Position numbers and translations under genes: made by a program
Assembly: GCF_902143515.1 (NCBI RefSeq)
Contig: NZ_CABFVD010000001.1
Coordinates: 806,001 to 870,000, forward strand
DNA: 64,000 bases
Source: Hathewaya massiliensis
Lineage (GTDB): Bacteria; Bacillota; Clostridia; Clostridiales; Clostridiaceae
Direction of reading: 5' to 3'
In this document: positions 1 through 8,490 of the stretch, piece after piece
Layout: each line of letters starts with the position of its first letter
How positions within the stretch are numbered: the stretch's first letter is position 1
Notes under the pieces: generated by a model
What the model saw: the letters and a program-made list of their open reading frames with translations, nothing else
Databases searched by the model: none
What the model was told of the DNA's origin: nothing

Positions 1-1295
1 ATTTTAGAAGTTCTGGAACTATCTATTTTATAAAATCTTTCCCATAACTTGTTTAGAACCTCTTCTGGGATAGGGTCACTTTCATTATATATAGAGATTA
101 CAGCTTTTCTTGACTTTGTCTTGGTATATATTTTTATTTCTGATTCGTAATTAGAATATTTAATGGCATTATCAAGTAAATTTGTGATTACTTGAACTAA
201 TCTATCCTTATCTCCAACGGTTATTAACTTGTCGTTTTCAAAAGAAACTTCTACCTTTAGATTTTTTTTCTTTATTTTTCCTTCAAATTTTAATACAGTA
301 ACCCTTATAATTTCGTTTATATCTATATCATCAATAATAAGCTTAAACTTACCATCTTGTAAGGCAGATAAATCTAGAAGTTCATTGACTAATCTAGTTA
401 ATCTTTGAATTTCTTCATAAGCTAATTTTAAATAATATTTTTCTTTTTCCTTAGGTATAATTCCATCTATTATTCCCCCTATAAATCCTTTTATAGATGT
501 AATAGGCGAACGTATCTCATGAGATACATTTGATATAAATTGTCTTCTATTATCTTCTACTTTTTCTAAAAAGTCAGCCATATAATTAAAGGAGTTTGCA
601 AGTTCCCCTATCTCATCATCGGTTTTTGTAGTTACTCTCTTTTCTACTTCACCCTTTGATATCTTCCTTGCTACATCATTTATTTCTCCTAATGGTTTTA
701 CAATTATTCTCTGAGAAAATCTATATATTATTATGCATGAAATTATTATAGCTAAAATAGCCGATACCCATATTATGCCATATACCTTGTTTAATGGGTC
801 TGTAATTTGACTCATAGCAGTATTCATTATAATAGCCCCCATAAATTCTTGTTTACTTGTAAATATGGGTATTTCAATGCTATGTACTAAACTTGTGTAT
901 ACATTGCCATAAGTTCCTTTTCTTTCTACAATATTTTTTTGTTTTAATTTCTGTATATCTTCTATAAAAAGTTGATTACCTATTAATTTTTTATGATTAT
1001 AATTAGATACTGAATATACATAACCCCAACTATCAGCTACCCAAATATCAGCCTTTAAATAGTCACCCATAAACTCTAAAGTTCCTTCCATATGTTCTGG
1101 GGTAATTTCATTTCTAACATATTTCAACGCCATCTGGCTTATAATAACAGACTGCCCCTCTAGTTGTTCTCTTCTTTGTTGAAAATAATAACTCTCAAAC
1201 CAAAAAGAAAGAAAGGCAGCAAGTATTACAAAGCTTAAGGAAATTATTAAAGTATAGGTTGCTAACATTTTAGTAAATAGACTCCTTTTTTTCAT
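1..1295 (-). CDS. Sensor histidine kinase, C-terminus cut off by the window edge
   Basis: This is a membrane sensor kinase, expected to phosphorylate the response regulator encoded just upstream. The ATG at 1295 directly abuts the regulator's TAG stop, so the two are probably translationally coupled. About 431 codons are visible. They show an N-terminal membrane helix (about residues 8-28), an extracytoplasmic sensor region, a second helix, a HAMP linker, and the phospho-acceptor motif FISNVSHEIRSPITS. The ATPase N box (QVITNLLDNAIKYS) follows. The reading runs off position 1 just after WERFYKIDSSRTS, before the final glycine-rich ATP-lid box. The stimulus is unknown. It is too short for the ORF listing only because it is open at the edge; no internal stop was seen. 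Confidence 0.9.
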   Translation of the reverse strand, partial: MKKRSLFTKMLATYTLIISLSFVILAAFLSFWFESYYFQQRREQLEGQSVIISQMALKYVRNEITPEHMEGTLEFMGDYLKADIWVADSWGYVYSVSNYNHKKLIGNQLFIEDIQKLKQKNIVERKGTYGNVYTSLVHSIEIPIFTSKQEFMGAIIMNTAMSQITDPLNKVYGIIWVSAILAIIISCIIIYRFSQRIIVKPLGEINDVARKISKGEVEKRVTTKTDDEIGELANSFNYMADFLEKVEDNRRQFISNVSHEIRSPITSIKGFIGGIIDGIIPKEKEKYYLKLAYEEIQRLTRLVNELLDLSALQDGKFKLIIDDIDINEIIRVTVLKFEGKIKKKNLKVEVSFENDKLITVGDKDRLVQVITNLLDNAIKYSNYESEIKIYTKTKSRKAVISIYNESDPIPEEVLNKLWERFYKIDSSRTSK

Positions 1296-1982
1296 CTATT
1301 TAACCTCAAATTTATATCCAACACCCCAAACTGTTTCGATCTGCCAACTTTCAGCTCCTTGAAGTTTCTCCCTAAGTCTCTTTACATGCACATCTACAGT
1401 TCTAGAATCTCCTGGATAATCATAACCCCAAACTTCACATAATAATTGTTCCCTTGTAAAAACTTTATTTTTATTTAAAGCCAAGAAATATAAAAGCTCA
1501 AATTCTTTTGGTGGCATTTTTATTTCTTCTCCTCTATATGTAACATTATAGGAGTTTATATCTACAACTAAATTTTCAAAACTTAAAACTTCTTTATTAA
1601 TACTCTCCACATTATATCTTCTTAAAACTGCTTTAACTCTTGCAATAAGTTCTTTAGGTTCAAAAGGTTTTACTATATAGTCATCTGCACCAAGTTCTAA
1701 ACCTAGAACCTTATCAAAAGTTTCCCCTTTAGCTGTTAAAAGAATAACTGGTGTTTCAGACTCTTTCCTAATAGCTTTTAAAACATCTATTCCATCTACA
1801 TAAGGTAACATTATATCAAGAACCATTAAATCTGGTTTATAAGTATTAAATTTTTCTATAGCGTCTCTTCCATTATAAACCACTTCTGTTTCATACCCTG
1901 AGCTTTCTAAATACATCTTTATTACTTCGCATATATTCTCATCATCATCTACTATTAGTATTCTCGCAATTGATCCTTCCAC
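1296..1982 (-). CDS. OmpR/PhoB-family response regulator
   Basis: This is a cytoplasmic two-component transcription factor of 228 residues, the usual size of the family. The receiver domain (residues about 6-120) has the acidic pocket (VDDDE), the phosphorylated Asp56 in LMVLDIMLP, the conserved Thr in LLTAKGE and Lys in IVKPFEP. The C-terminal winged helix (about 130-228) ends in the typical GVGYKFE. The start is GTG, preceded by a perfect AGGAGG about seven bases upstream. It is first in an operon with the kinase at 1-1295, whose ATG touches this stop codon. The target genes are unknown. Confidence 0.93.
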   Translation of the reverse strand: MEGSIARILIVDDDENICEVIKMYLESSGYETEVVYNGRDAIEKFNTYKPDLMVLDIMLPYVDGIDVLKAIRKESETPVILLTAKGETFDKVLGLELGADDYIVKPFEPKELIARVKAVLRRYNVESINKEVLSFENLVVDINSYNVTYRGEEIKMPPKEFELLYFLALNKNKVFTREQLLCEVWGYDYPGDSRTVDVHVKRLREKLQGAESWQIETVWGVGYKFEVK

Positions 1983-2104
1983 CTTAAAATCCTCCTCAAT
2001 AAGATTATAATATTAATCTATCATATTTTATTCTATTATCCTTAGTTTTTCTGAAAATGTTACAAATTATTTACCTATAAAGCTACTATGTAAATTTATA
2101 TTTT

Positions 2105-2142
2105 AAAAAAGACATGCTGTTATACACAACATGTCTTTTAAA
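2105..2142 (-). terminator. Terminator hairpin downstream of prs
   Basis: AAAAGACATG at 2107-2116 pairs with CATGTCTTTT at 2130-2139, followed on the minus strand by a run rich in T. It lies directly after the prs stop codon and separates prs from the downstream two-component operon. Confidence 0.75.
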
Positions 2143-2150
2143 TAAAAATA

Positions 2151-3110
2151 TTAGTCTTCGAATAATTTACTTACTGATACGTCATCATGAATTCTTTTTA
2201 TAGCTTCTGCAAAAATAGGAGCTACTGGTAATATTTTAAACTTACTTAATTTCTTTTCTTCTGCTAAATCTATACTATGTAACATAACAACTTCTTTTAA
2301 AACTGACTTCTCTAATCTTTCTATTGCAGGACCTGATAAAACTCCATGGCTACAACAAGCATATACTTCTTTAGCCCCTTTTTCTTTTAATGCAGCAGCA
2401 CCATTAGTTATAGTTCCAGCTGTATCAATCATATCATCAATCATTATACAAACCTTATCTTTAACGTCTCCTATTATATTCATAACTTCTGATACGTTAG
2501 CTCTAGGTCTTCTCTTATCAATTATAGCTATTGGTGCATGTAATCTATCTGCAAAAATTCTAGATCTAGCAACACTTCCTAAGTCTGGTGAAACAACAAC
2601 AATGTCATCTCTATCTTTGTATCCTTTTTCAACAAAATAGTTTGCAAGGATTGGACAGCCCATTAAATTGTCTACTGGAATATTGAAATATCCTTGTATT
2701 TGAGCCGCATGTAAATCCATAGTTAAAACTCTATCTGCTCCTGCTGCTGTTATAATATCAGCTACTAATTTTGCAGTGATTGGATCTCTTGCCTTAGCCT
2801 TTCTATCTTGTCTTGCATACCCATAGTATGGTATTACTGCTGTAATTCTACCTGCAGACGCTCTTTTAAATGCATCAATCATTATTAATAGTTCCATTAG
2901 GTTATGATTTACTGGTGCATTTGTAGATTGTACTACAAATACGTCAGTTCCCCTAACTGTTTCATTGATATTAACAGAAATTTCCCCATCACTAAATGTT
3001 GATACCTCTGCATGCCCTAAAGAGATGCCAAGTCTATCAGCAATATCTTCTGATAATCTTCTGTTGGCATTACCTGAAAAAATCTTAATGTTTTTGCCAT
3101 TAAATTCCAT
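2151..3110 (-). CDS. prs: Ribose-phosphate pyrophosphokinase (PRPP synthetase)
   Basis: The enzyme makes 5-phosphoribosyl-1-pyrophosphate from ribose-5-phosphate and ATP, feeding purine, pyrimidine, NAD, His and Trp synthesis. It has 319 residues, the normal class I length. Recognisable family segments are [14 protein letters not shown] at the N-terminus, the ATP loop [11 protein letters not shown], the flexible-loop region [12 protein letters not shown], and the PRPP-binding signature [13 protein letters not shown]. The ATG at 3110 has AGGAGG eight bases upstream. It follows glmU by 18 bases and is the last gene of the purR-spoVG-glmU-prs block that is common in Firmicutes. Confidence 0.97.
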   Translation of the reverse strand: MEFNGKNIKIFSGNANRRLSEDIADRLGISLGHAEVSTFSDGEISVNINETVRGTDVFVVQSTNAPVNHNLMELLIMIDAFKRASAGRITAVIPYYGYARQDRKAKARDPITAKLVADIITAAGADRVLTMDLHAAQIQGYFNIPVDNLMGCPILANYFVEKGYKDRDDIVVVSPDLGSVARSRIFADRLHAPIAIIDKRRPRANVSEVMNIIGDVKDKVCIMIDDMIDTAGTITNGAAALKEKGAKEVYACCSHGVLSGPAIERLEKSVLKEVVMLHSIDLAEEKKLSKFKILPVAPIFAEAIKRIHDDVSVSKLFED

Positions 3111-3128
3111 GTGTAGACCTCCTAAAAA

Positions 3129-4499
3129 TTATTTCTTAAGCCCCTTTTTCTCTACCCAGTTTTCAATATTAGTCTGTCTAGCTCTTGCAATTGCCAAAGC
3201 TCCCTTAGGAACTTCTTTGGTAATTGTTGAACCAGCAGCCACATATGAATTACTTTTAACTTCAACAGGTGATATCAAATTGGTGTTACATCCTATAAAA
3301 ACATCATCCCCTATTATAGTTTTGTGTTTTTCTTTTCCATCGTAATTGACAACTACTGTTCCACAGCCAAAGTTGCAACCTGTGCCTACTTCAGCATCGC
3401 CTATGTATGTTAGATGTGATACCTTAGTGTTATCACCAATTGTTGACTTTTTAATCTCTACAAAATCTCCTATTCTAGCATTTTTACCAATGTTACTATT
3501 TGGTCTTATATATGCAAAAGGACCTACTGTAGTATTTTTCCCAATTTCACTATCCAATATAACTGAATTTTGAATAATAACCCCACTATCTATAATGCTA
3601 TTTTCTATTCTTGAATTAGGATAAAGTGTACATCCTTCTTTTATTATAGTACTACCTTCTATAACATTTCCAGGGTATACTATGGTATCGATCCCTATTT
3701 TTACCTCACAACCTATATATGTATTTTCAGGATCAATTATAGTAACGCCATTTTCCATATGCCTCTTATTTATTCTTCTTCTCATTATAATTTCTGCATT
3801 TGAAAGTTCAACCCTAGAATTTACGGCTGTTATTTCCTCTACAGGAACTGCAAAAGCCCCAACCTTAAGCCCTTGTTCTTTTAATATTTCTATTACATCT
3901 GTTAGGTAATATTCATTTTGTGCATTGTTATTATTTAACTTAGATAAATTCTCTAATAAAACTTCTATATCAAAGCAATACATTCCTGAGTTTATTTCCT
4001 TAACCTTAACCTGTTCTTCATTACAATCTTTAAATTCTACAATCTTTTCTACTTCACCTTGTGAATTTCTAATAATCCTACCGTACTTTGCTGGATCTTC
4101 TAAAATAGAGGTGATAATGGTAGCCTTGTATTTTCCAGCTTCATGAAATTTAAAAAGTTTTTCTACCATTTCTTTTGTGATAAGTGGACCATCACCAACA
4201 AATATAGCTACTGTGCCCTTCTTATTTTGCAGAAATTCTCTTGCACACATTACCGCATGCCCTGTTCCTAATTGTTCCTCTTGAAATGAATAGGTTACTC
4301 TTCTAAGTTGAGTCCCGGCCTTAACTTTCTCAGCCTCTTTACCAATAACTAAACTTATATGTTCTACTCCAGCTAATTTTATAGTATCTATAACATGATT
4401 AACCATTTCTTTTCCACAAACTTTATGTAAGACCTTAGGTAAATTAGATTTCATCCTTGTTCCTGCACCTGCTGCTAATACAATAGCACAATTACACAA
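3129..4499 (-). CDS. glmU: Bifunctional UDP-GlcNAc pyrophosphorylase / glucosamine-1-phosphate N-acetyltransferase
   Basis: GlmU makes UDP-N-acetylglucosamine for peptidoglycan. The N-terminal uridyltransferase domain carries the nucleotide-binding signature [11 protein letters not shown], and the acetyltransferase half is a left-handed beta-helix built from hexapeptide repeats (about residues 250-440). The longest frame starts with GTG at 4508, but that GTG lies inside the AGGTG ribosome binding site. TTG at 4499, six bases after AGGTG, gives the family-like N-terminus [11 protein letters not shown], so I chose it. It lies between spoVG and prs on the same strand. With this start it is 456 residues, normal for GlmU. 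Confidence 0.95.
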   Translation of the reverse strand: MCNCAIVLAAGAGTRMKSNLPKVLHKVCGKEMVNHVIDTIKLAGVEHISLVIGKEAEKVKAGTQLRRVTYSFQEEQLGTGHAVMCAREFLQNKKGTVAIFVGDGPLITKEMVEKLFKFHEAGKYKATIITSILEDPAKYGRIIRNSQGEVEKIVEFKDCNEEQVKVKEINSGMYCFDIEVLLENLSKLNNNNAQNEYYLTDVIEILKEQGLKVGAFAVPVEEITAVNSRVELSNAEIIMRRRINKRHMENGVTIIDPENTYIGCEVKIGIDTIVYPGNVIEGSTIIKEGCTLYPNSRIENSIIDSGVIIQNSVILDSEIGKNTTVGPFAYIRPNSNIGKNARIGDFVEIKKSTIGDNTKVSHLTYIGDAEVGTGCNFGCGTVVVNYDGKEKHKTIIGDDVFIGCNTNLISPVEVKSNSYVAAGSTITKEVPKGALAIARARQTNIENWVEKKGLKK

Positions 4500-4624
4500 A
4501 TTGAACACCTCATTTATACATTTTTTTAATATAAAAATCCCTTTATATTATATTTTATAAAACATATATTTTCAACCTAATAAAGCCACTTTTACAAAAT
4601 TAATTGATTTAAATAAAAAAAATA

Positions 4625-4648
4625 AAAAGGAGTCTTTAAACCCCTTTT
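4625..4648 (-). terminator. Terminator downstream of spoVG
   Basis: On the minus strand AAAAGGGGT pairs with a matching ACTCCTTTT segment (one mismatch), followed by a long T-rich run at about 4612-4622. It starts a few bases after the spoVG stop and would limit read-through into glmU. Confidence 0.7.
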
Positions 4649-4652
4649 AAAT

Positions 4653-4970
4653 TTATTCTTCATTCTGCGAACATTCAGAACTACATTCACAATCAGTTTC
4701 CTCTGTTCCAACTTGGTTTTTAACCTTTTCATATTCAGATAATATAGCATCTTGAATCTTTTGTCTTGTATCGGTATTTATTGGATGAGTTATATCTTTA
4801 AACTCTCCATTAGGTGTTTTCCTGCTTGGCATAGCTATAAAAAGGCCATTTTTTCCCTCTATAACCTTAATATCATGTACAACAAATTCTCCATCGAAGG
4901 TCACTGATACAATAGCCTTCATCTTACTATCAGCAGAAATTTTTCTAATTCTAACATCTGTGATTTGCAT
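4653..4970 (-). CDS. spoVG: Septation/sporulation RNA-binding regulator SpoVG
   Basis: SpoVG is a small regulator tied to sporulation, asymmetric septation and virulence gene control in Firmicutes, and acts as a nucleic-acid-binding protein. It has 105 residues and starts with the hallmark [11 protein letters not shown]. The conserved stretches [19 protein letters not shown]-like and [18 protein letters not shown](A/T)HPI are present, followed by the amphipathic C-terminal helix and an acidic, Cys-containing tail (residues about 92-105) that varies in the family. GGAGGTGG precedes the ATG. A near-consensus sigma-H promoter lies at 5003-5031, matching the sporulation-onset control known for spoVG in Bacillus. 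Confidence 0.96.
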   Translation of the reverse strand: MQITDVRIRKISADSKMKAIVSVTFDGEFVVHDIKVIEGKNGLFIAMPSRKTPNGEFKDITHPINTDTRQKIQDAILSEYEKVKNQVGTEETDCECSSECSQNEE

Positions 4971-5002
4971 AGGTCCACCTCCAAAACAGTTACTTTATAT
5001 AA

Positions 5003-5031
5003 TTATTCTCTATAAACTACATTTTTCCTTC
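5003..5031 (-). promoter_or_regulatory. Sigma-H-type promoter of spoVG
   Basis: On the minus strand GAAGGAAAA (5023-5031) and AGAGAATAA (5003-5011) match the sigma-H elements RnAGGAwWW and RnnGAATWW exactly, with an 11-base spacer. The start of spoVG lies about 33 bases below the -10 element. Confidence 0.7.
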
Positions 5032-5095
5032 TTAATTGTTTAAAAAATTCTAAATATTTTTCAACTTTTAACATTAGAAGTTTAAAAATAGTATT

Positions 5096-5911
5096 CTATA
5101 GTTTTTCAGAAGGGATTAAAATTGCCTTAGAATCTTCACCTATACCCTTAAATTGAATCAAAGACACATAATCTTTAATTAACTTTTCTTCTGTATGCAT
5201 ATCTTCTATTAAAAATCCCATACCTAAAAGATCACATTCAAATTCCTTAAGAAGGTTTACTATTCCGATAGCAGTTCCTCCACCCTTCATAAAGTCATCT
5301 ATAAAAATACACTTATTCCCTTTACCTATAGCTTTTCTTGATAACGTCATGGTTTGAATTCTTTTAGTAGAACCAGATACATAATTAATACTAACAGTAG
5401 TTCCTTCTGTAACTTTAGTATCATGTCTTACTATTACAAGTTTAACCCCTAGACATTTAGCTACTTCATAGGCAAGTGGAATTCCCTTAGTTTCTACAGT
5501 TATTACACAATCTACTTCTAAATTATTAAACTTACAAGCTAAAATAGAACCTGCTTTAGTTATGATTCTAGGGTCATAAAGTAAATCCGTCATATAAATA
5601 AAGTTTCCTGGAATTACCCTGTCCTCATCCATTAAAATATTACAGAGTTCCTCTATAAAATCATTCTTATCTTTGTTATTTATATCTGGTATATATTTTA
5701 TTCCTCCTGATGCACCAGCAACAGTTTCTATCCTTCCCATAGATAATTTGCTTAGAGATTCTCTAACTATAACCACATCTTCACTTATAGTAGATTTAGC
5801 AGCATTTAAAGAACTGGTAAAAGTATTTAAATTTATTATTCTATTGGGATTTTCAACTAAAACTTTTGTAATTGCAGCAACCCTTTGATTTCTAGTAAAT
5901 TTATTTTCCAT
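5096..5911 (-). CDS. purR: Purine operon repressor PurR (Gram-positive type)
   Basis: This is a DNA-binding repressor of purine genes whose phosphoribosyltransferase-like domain senses PRPP. An N-terminal winged helix (residues about 1-75, including NRNQR-like KFTRNQRVAAIT and TISEDVVIVRESL) is followed by the PRT domain. That domain has the PRPP loop CIFIDDFMKGGGTAIG and the segment ETKGIPLAYEVAK. The longest frame starts with GTG at 5920 inside the ribosome binding site. The ATG at 5911, five bases after AAAGGTGA, gives MENKFTRN and is preferred (271 residues). It is divergent from murC and upstream of spoVG. Confidence 0.94.
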   Translation of the reverse strand: MENKFTRNQRVAAITKVLVENPNRIINLNTFTSSLNAAKSTISEDVVIVRESLSKLSMGRIETVAGASGGIKYIPDINNKDKNDFIEELCNILMDEDRVIPGNFIYMTDLLYDPRIITKAGSILACKFNNLEVDCVITVETKGIPLAYEVAKCLGVKLVIVRHDTKVTEGTTVSINYVSGSTKRIQTMTLSRKAIGKGNKCIFIDDFMKGGGTAIGIVNLLKEFECDLLGMGFLIEDMHTEEKLIKDYVSLIQFKGIGEDSKAILIPSEKL

Positions 5912-6222
5912 ATACATCACCTTTAATTTTTCAACGAATTATTTCTCGTAATATTATAAAATCATTCATGTTTTATCTTATATTTTACATCATTTAAAGT
6001 TTTTTAACCATAAAATAACTTAAGTTTTAATTATTTTTTTCATATTGCATATTTTTTGTGTTGATTTTCATGACATTTGTATATAATTATAGTGTAATAA
6101 TTTAATTTTAAAATTAATATATATATTAATTTATTCATTTTAAGGTATTATTATATACATGAGCAAATTGCAATTTCTGGTAATTAGTGGTGTATAATTA
6201 AGAGAAGCTTTCTTATATAGGT

Positions 6223-6304
6223 GCTTAAATTTTAAGGGGCTGATGAGGGTGTTTCTAGCTTATAATCTTGCATTGTATCTTATGCAAAGACTTAAACTTT
6301 AAGC
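6223..6304 (+). promoter_or_regulatory. Structured murC leader with a possible 19-residue leader peptide
   Basis: GCTTAAA (6223-6229) pairs with TTTAAGC (6298-6304) and, after a two-base mismatch, TTAAG (6232-6236) with CTTAA (6291-6295). Inside this long stem are a hairpin of TCTTGCAT (6266-6273) with ATGCAAAGA (6282-6290) and a weaker GGGCT/AGCTT stem, giving a three-way junction. The same stretch holds an ORF at 6243-6302 with AAGGGG three bases before its ATG. It encodes 19 residues, six of them Leu. A weak promoter (TTGCAA at 6168, TATAAT at 6193, spacer 19) lies upstream. I do not recognise any riboswitch class. Confidence 0.4.
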
Positions 6305-6367
6305 TGAAATTCAATGTTGTTTATTGTAAAATATATAGGAAACTTAAAAATATTAGGGAGTGATAAT

Positions 6368-7741
6368 GTGTCTTTAGATTTTATAAATGATAAAAATAAA
6401 AAAATACACTTTATAGGTATTGGTGGAATAAGTATGAGCGGCCTTGCAGAAATCATGCTTAAAAATGGTTTCAAAGTTTCTGGTTCTGATAGAAAGCAAA
6501 GTCATATAACAAGTAAATTAGAACATCTAGGTGCCTTAATATATGCAGAACATAAAAGCGAAAATGTAGAGGGTAAAGATATTGTAGTGTATACAGCAGC
6601 AATTGCCTCTGATAATCCAGAATTACTAAAGGCTAAGGAACTTGGTCTTACAATGTATGATAGGGCAGAATTCTTAGGGAAAATAATGCAGGGTCATAAG
6701 TACAACATAGCTGTTTCAGGAACTCATGGTAAAACTACAACAACTTCTATGATGTCTCATATAGCTTTAAGTGCAGAAGTAGACCCTACAATTCTAGTTG
6801 GTGGTGAACTAGATGCTATAGGGGGAAATATTCTAGTTGGAGAAAGTGACTACCTTATAACTGAAGCCTGTGAATATAAGGAATCTTTTCTTAAATTCTA
6901 TCCATATATAGGTATAATATTAAACGTAGATGCTGATCATTTAGATTATTACAGAGATATAAATCATATTAAAGATGCATTTGCAAAATTCATAAAAATT
7001 ATTCCGAAAGATGGATACTTAGTAGCCAATGCAGATGATGCTAACCTTATGAGCATCATAGACAGCGCAGATTGTAATTTAGTATCTTTTGGTATAAAAA
7101 ATGGAGATATAAGAGCAAAGGATATTGCTTTTTATGATGATGGAACCACCTCTTACACCGTATGTAAAAATGGAGAGGATTTGTTCTCAGTAAAATTAAG
7201 TGTTCCTGGTGAACATAATATTTTAAATTCCTTATCTACTATTGCAGCAGCCTTGAGTTTAGACATCTCTTATGATGCTATAAAAGATGGTCTATATAAT
7301 TATAAAGGAACTCATAGAAGGTTTGAAGTTAAAGGTGTTAAAGATGGAGTAACTGTAATAGATGATTATGCTCATCATCCTACAGAAATTTTATCTGCAA
7401 TAAAAACCGCTTTAAGATATCCTCATAATAAAATTTACTGTCTATTCCAGCCACATACTTATACTAGAACTTATAATTTATTTAAAGAGTTCTCTGATTG
7501 TTTTAATGGTGTAGATTCTCTTTTAATAGCTGACATATATGCTGCAAGAGAAAAAGATACGGGACTTGTTAATTCTAAAGACTTAGCAAAAAAAATAGCA
7601 GAAAAGGGAGTAAATGCAGCTTATATTCCTGATTTTGATAAAATGGTAACTTTCCTAAAGGAAAATTGTAAAGAAGGGGATCTAATCTTAACAGTAGGCG
7701 CTGGTGATATTAATACAGTTGGAGAGTTGTATTTAAAATAG
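6368..7741 (+). CDS. murC: UDP-N-acetylmuramate--L-alanine ligase
   Basis: MurC adds the first amino acid, L-Ala, to UDP-MurNAc using ATP, in the cytoplasm. The N-terminal Rossmann motif IHFIGIGGISMSGLAEIM, the ATP P-loop AVSGTHGKTTTTSM, the central-domain VDADHLDYY and the C-terminal domain VIDDYAHHPTEI are all present. The open frame begins with ATG at 6314, but AGGGAGTG lies just before GTG at 6368. That start gives MSLDFINDKNKKIHFIGIGG, as in other clostridial MurC proteins. With this start it has 457 residues, the normal length. It is divergent from purR and preceded by the structured leader at 6223-6304. Confidence 0.96.
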   Translation: MSLDFINDKNKKIHFIGIGGISMSGLAEIMLKNGFKVSGSDRKQSHITSKLEHLGALIYAEHKSENVEGKDIVVYTAAIASDNPELLKAKELGLTMYDRAEFLGKIMQGHKYNIAVSGTHGKTTTTSMMSHIALSAEVDPTILVGGELDAIGGNILVGESDYLITEACEYKESFLKFYPYIGIILNVDADHLDYYRDINHIKDAFAKFIKIIPKDGYLVANADDANLMSIIDSADCNLVSFGIKNGDIRAKDIAFYDDGTTSYTVCKNGEDLFSVKLSVPGEHNILNSLSTIAAALSLDISYDAIKDGLYNYKGTHRRFEVKGVKDGVTVIDDYAHHPTEILSAIKTALRYPHNKIYCLFQPHTYTRTYNLFKEFSDCFNGVDSLLIADIYAAREKDTGLVNSKDLAKKIAEKGVNAAYIPDFDKMVTFLKENCKEGDLILTVGAGDINTVGELYLK

Positions 7742-7834
7742 TTTTATCAAAATTTCTTATTAATATAATAAAAGCCACCCTTTTGGGAAAAATATAAATA
7801 ATTATTTATATTAATTTTGAATGGTGGTGTTCTA

Positions 7835-8143
7835 ATGAGAAACTTTTTTATTTCAGCAACCCTAGACTTAATATTAATTTTAATCTCATATTTTATATTT
7901 AGAGCCATAATAAGCGGTCCTAATAGACATAAAATATATGAAAAGCTTATGAGTTCCTTTGCTAAATTCATAATCTTCTTATTTGTAGTAACTGTGGCCA
8001 TCACGTCCATTACAGCTATAATCCTTTACAAAACACGTTACATCGAGTATATAAATGTAGTGACTCCTGCCTTAGTGTCTATATTTGTAGGGTTTGTTGT
8101 ATCTACAGTTCCTACTCGTGGATATGAAGAGAAGAAAAGTTAA
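7835..8143 (+). CDS. Small membrane protein of unknown function
   Basis: No family is recognised. The product of about 102 residues has two or three hydrophobic segments: residues about 4-27 (LDLILILISYFIFRAII), about 42-66 (FIIFLFVVTVAITSITAIIL) and about 76-95 (ALVSIFVGFVVST). Between the first two is a short basic loop (GPNRHKIYEK), and the tail is charged. The frame opens at 7817, but GGTGGTG lies ahead of the ATG at 7835, so that start is preferred. It is 93 bases downstream of murC on the same strand and 51 bases upstream of tRNA-Pro. It may be co-transcribed with murC, as no clear terminator lies between them. Confidence 0.6.
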   Translation: MRNFFISATLDLILILISYFIFRAIISGPNRHKIYEKLMSSFAKFIIFLFVVTVAITSITAIILYKTRYIEYINVVTPALVSIFVGFVVSTVPTRGYEEKKS

Positions 8144-8152
8144 TTCCTCTAG

Positions 8153-8181
8153 TTGACAAGCTGCAATTGATTTAGTATAAT
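8153..8181 (+). promoter_or_regulatory. Consensus sigma-A promoter of tRNA-Pro
   Basis: TTGACA (8153-8158) and TATAAT (8176-8181) are separated by exactly 17 bases, a perfect housekeeping promoter. The tRNA starts 14 bases after the -10 element. Confidence 0.9.
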
Positions 8182-8194
8182 TGTACTTGTCTTT

Positions 8195-8270
8195 CGGGGT
8201 GTGGCGCAGATGGGAGCGCGCGTGGTTTGGGACCATGAGGTCGCAGGTTCAATCCCTGTCACCCCGACCA
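8195..8270 (+). tRNA. tRNA-Pro (anticodon TGG)
   Basis: The 76-base sequence folds as a full cloverleaf. The acceptor stem CGGGGTG pairs with CACCCCG, the D arm has GCGC/GCGC, the anticodon stem CGTGG/CCATG closes the loop TTTGGGA (anticodon TGG), and the T arm contains GGTTCAATC. The discriminator A and the CCA end are encoded. It has its own promoter and terminator, so it is a single-gene unit. Confidence 0.97.
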
Positions 8271-8271
8271 T

Positions 8272-8309
8272 AAAAGAATCACATTTATTTGTGGTTCTTT
8301 TTATTTTTT
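8272..8309 (+). terminator. Terminator of tRNA-Pro
   Basis: AAAAGAATCACA pairs with TGTGGTTCTTTT (one G-T pair) and is followed by a T run, immediately after the tRNA CCA end. Confidence 0.9.
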
Positions 8310-8319
8310 CCAATTTTAC

Positions 8320-8425
8320 CCATAACTATCTTCTCTAATACTCTCATCTTCTTTAACCTATTAGGAAAGACCTACTATGTCTCTGTATAAGCATTTCCCC
8401 TAAATCTAAACCTCTGTTTCATAAT
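8320..8425. repeat. Dispersed hairpin repeat, copy A (shortened)
   Basis: The segment begins with CATAACTATCTTCTCTAATA and ends near CTGTTTCATAATA. It shares the head (A/G)ACTAT..GCTCTAATACTCTCATCTT and the tail with copies at 9845, 10670, 34061, 55744 and 61261. Compared with them, the second hairpin is mostly deleted. No coding potential is seen. Confidence 0.6.
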
Positions 8426-8490
8426 AAAATGATTAAATACACCATATTTAGAACATAATTATAATATTATAATATATGTGAGGTACTAAT

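Noticed and set aside
2965-3345. 126-codon plus-strand frame
   Set aside because: It lies antisense over prs and glmU, has no ribosome binding site, and its composition is that of a shadow frame.
6223-6304. Purine or fluoride riboswitch before murC
   Set aside because: GTTTCTA and GATGAGG fragments occur, but the full consensus cores do not, and murC is not a known target.
8310-8490. Small gene between tRNA-Pro and the hydrogenase-like gene
   Set aside because: No frame with a start and ribosome binding site; most of it is repeat copy A.
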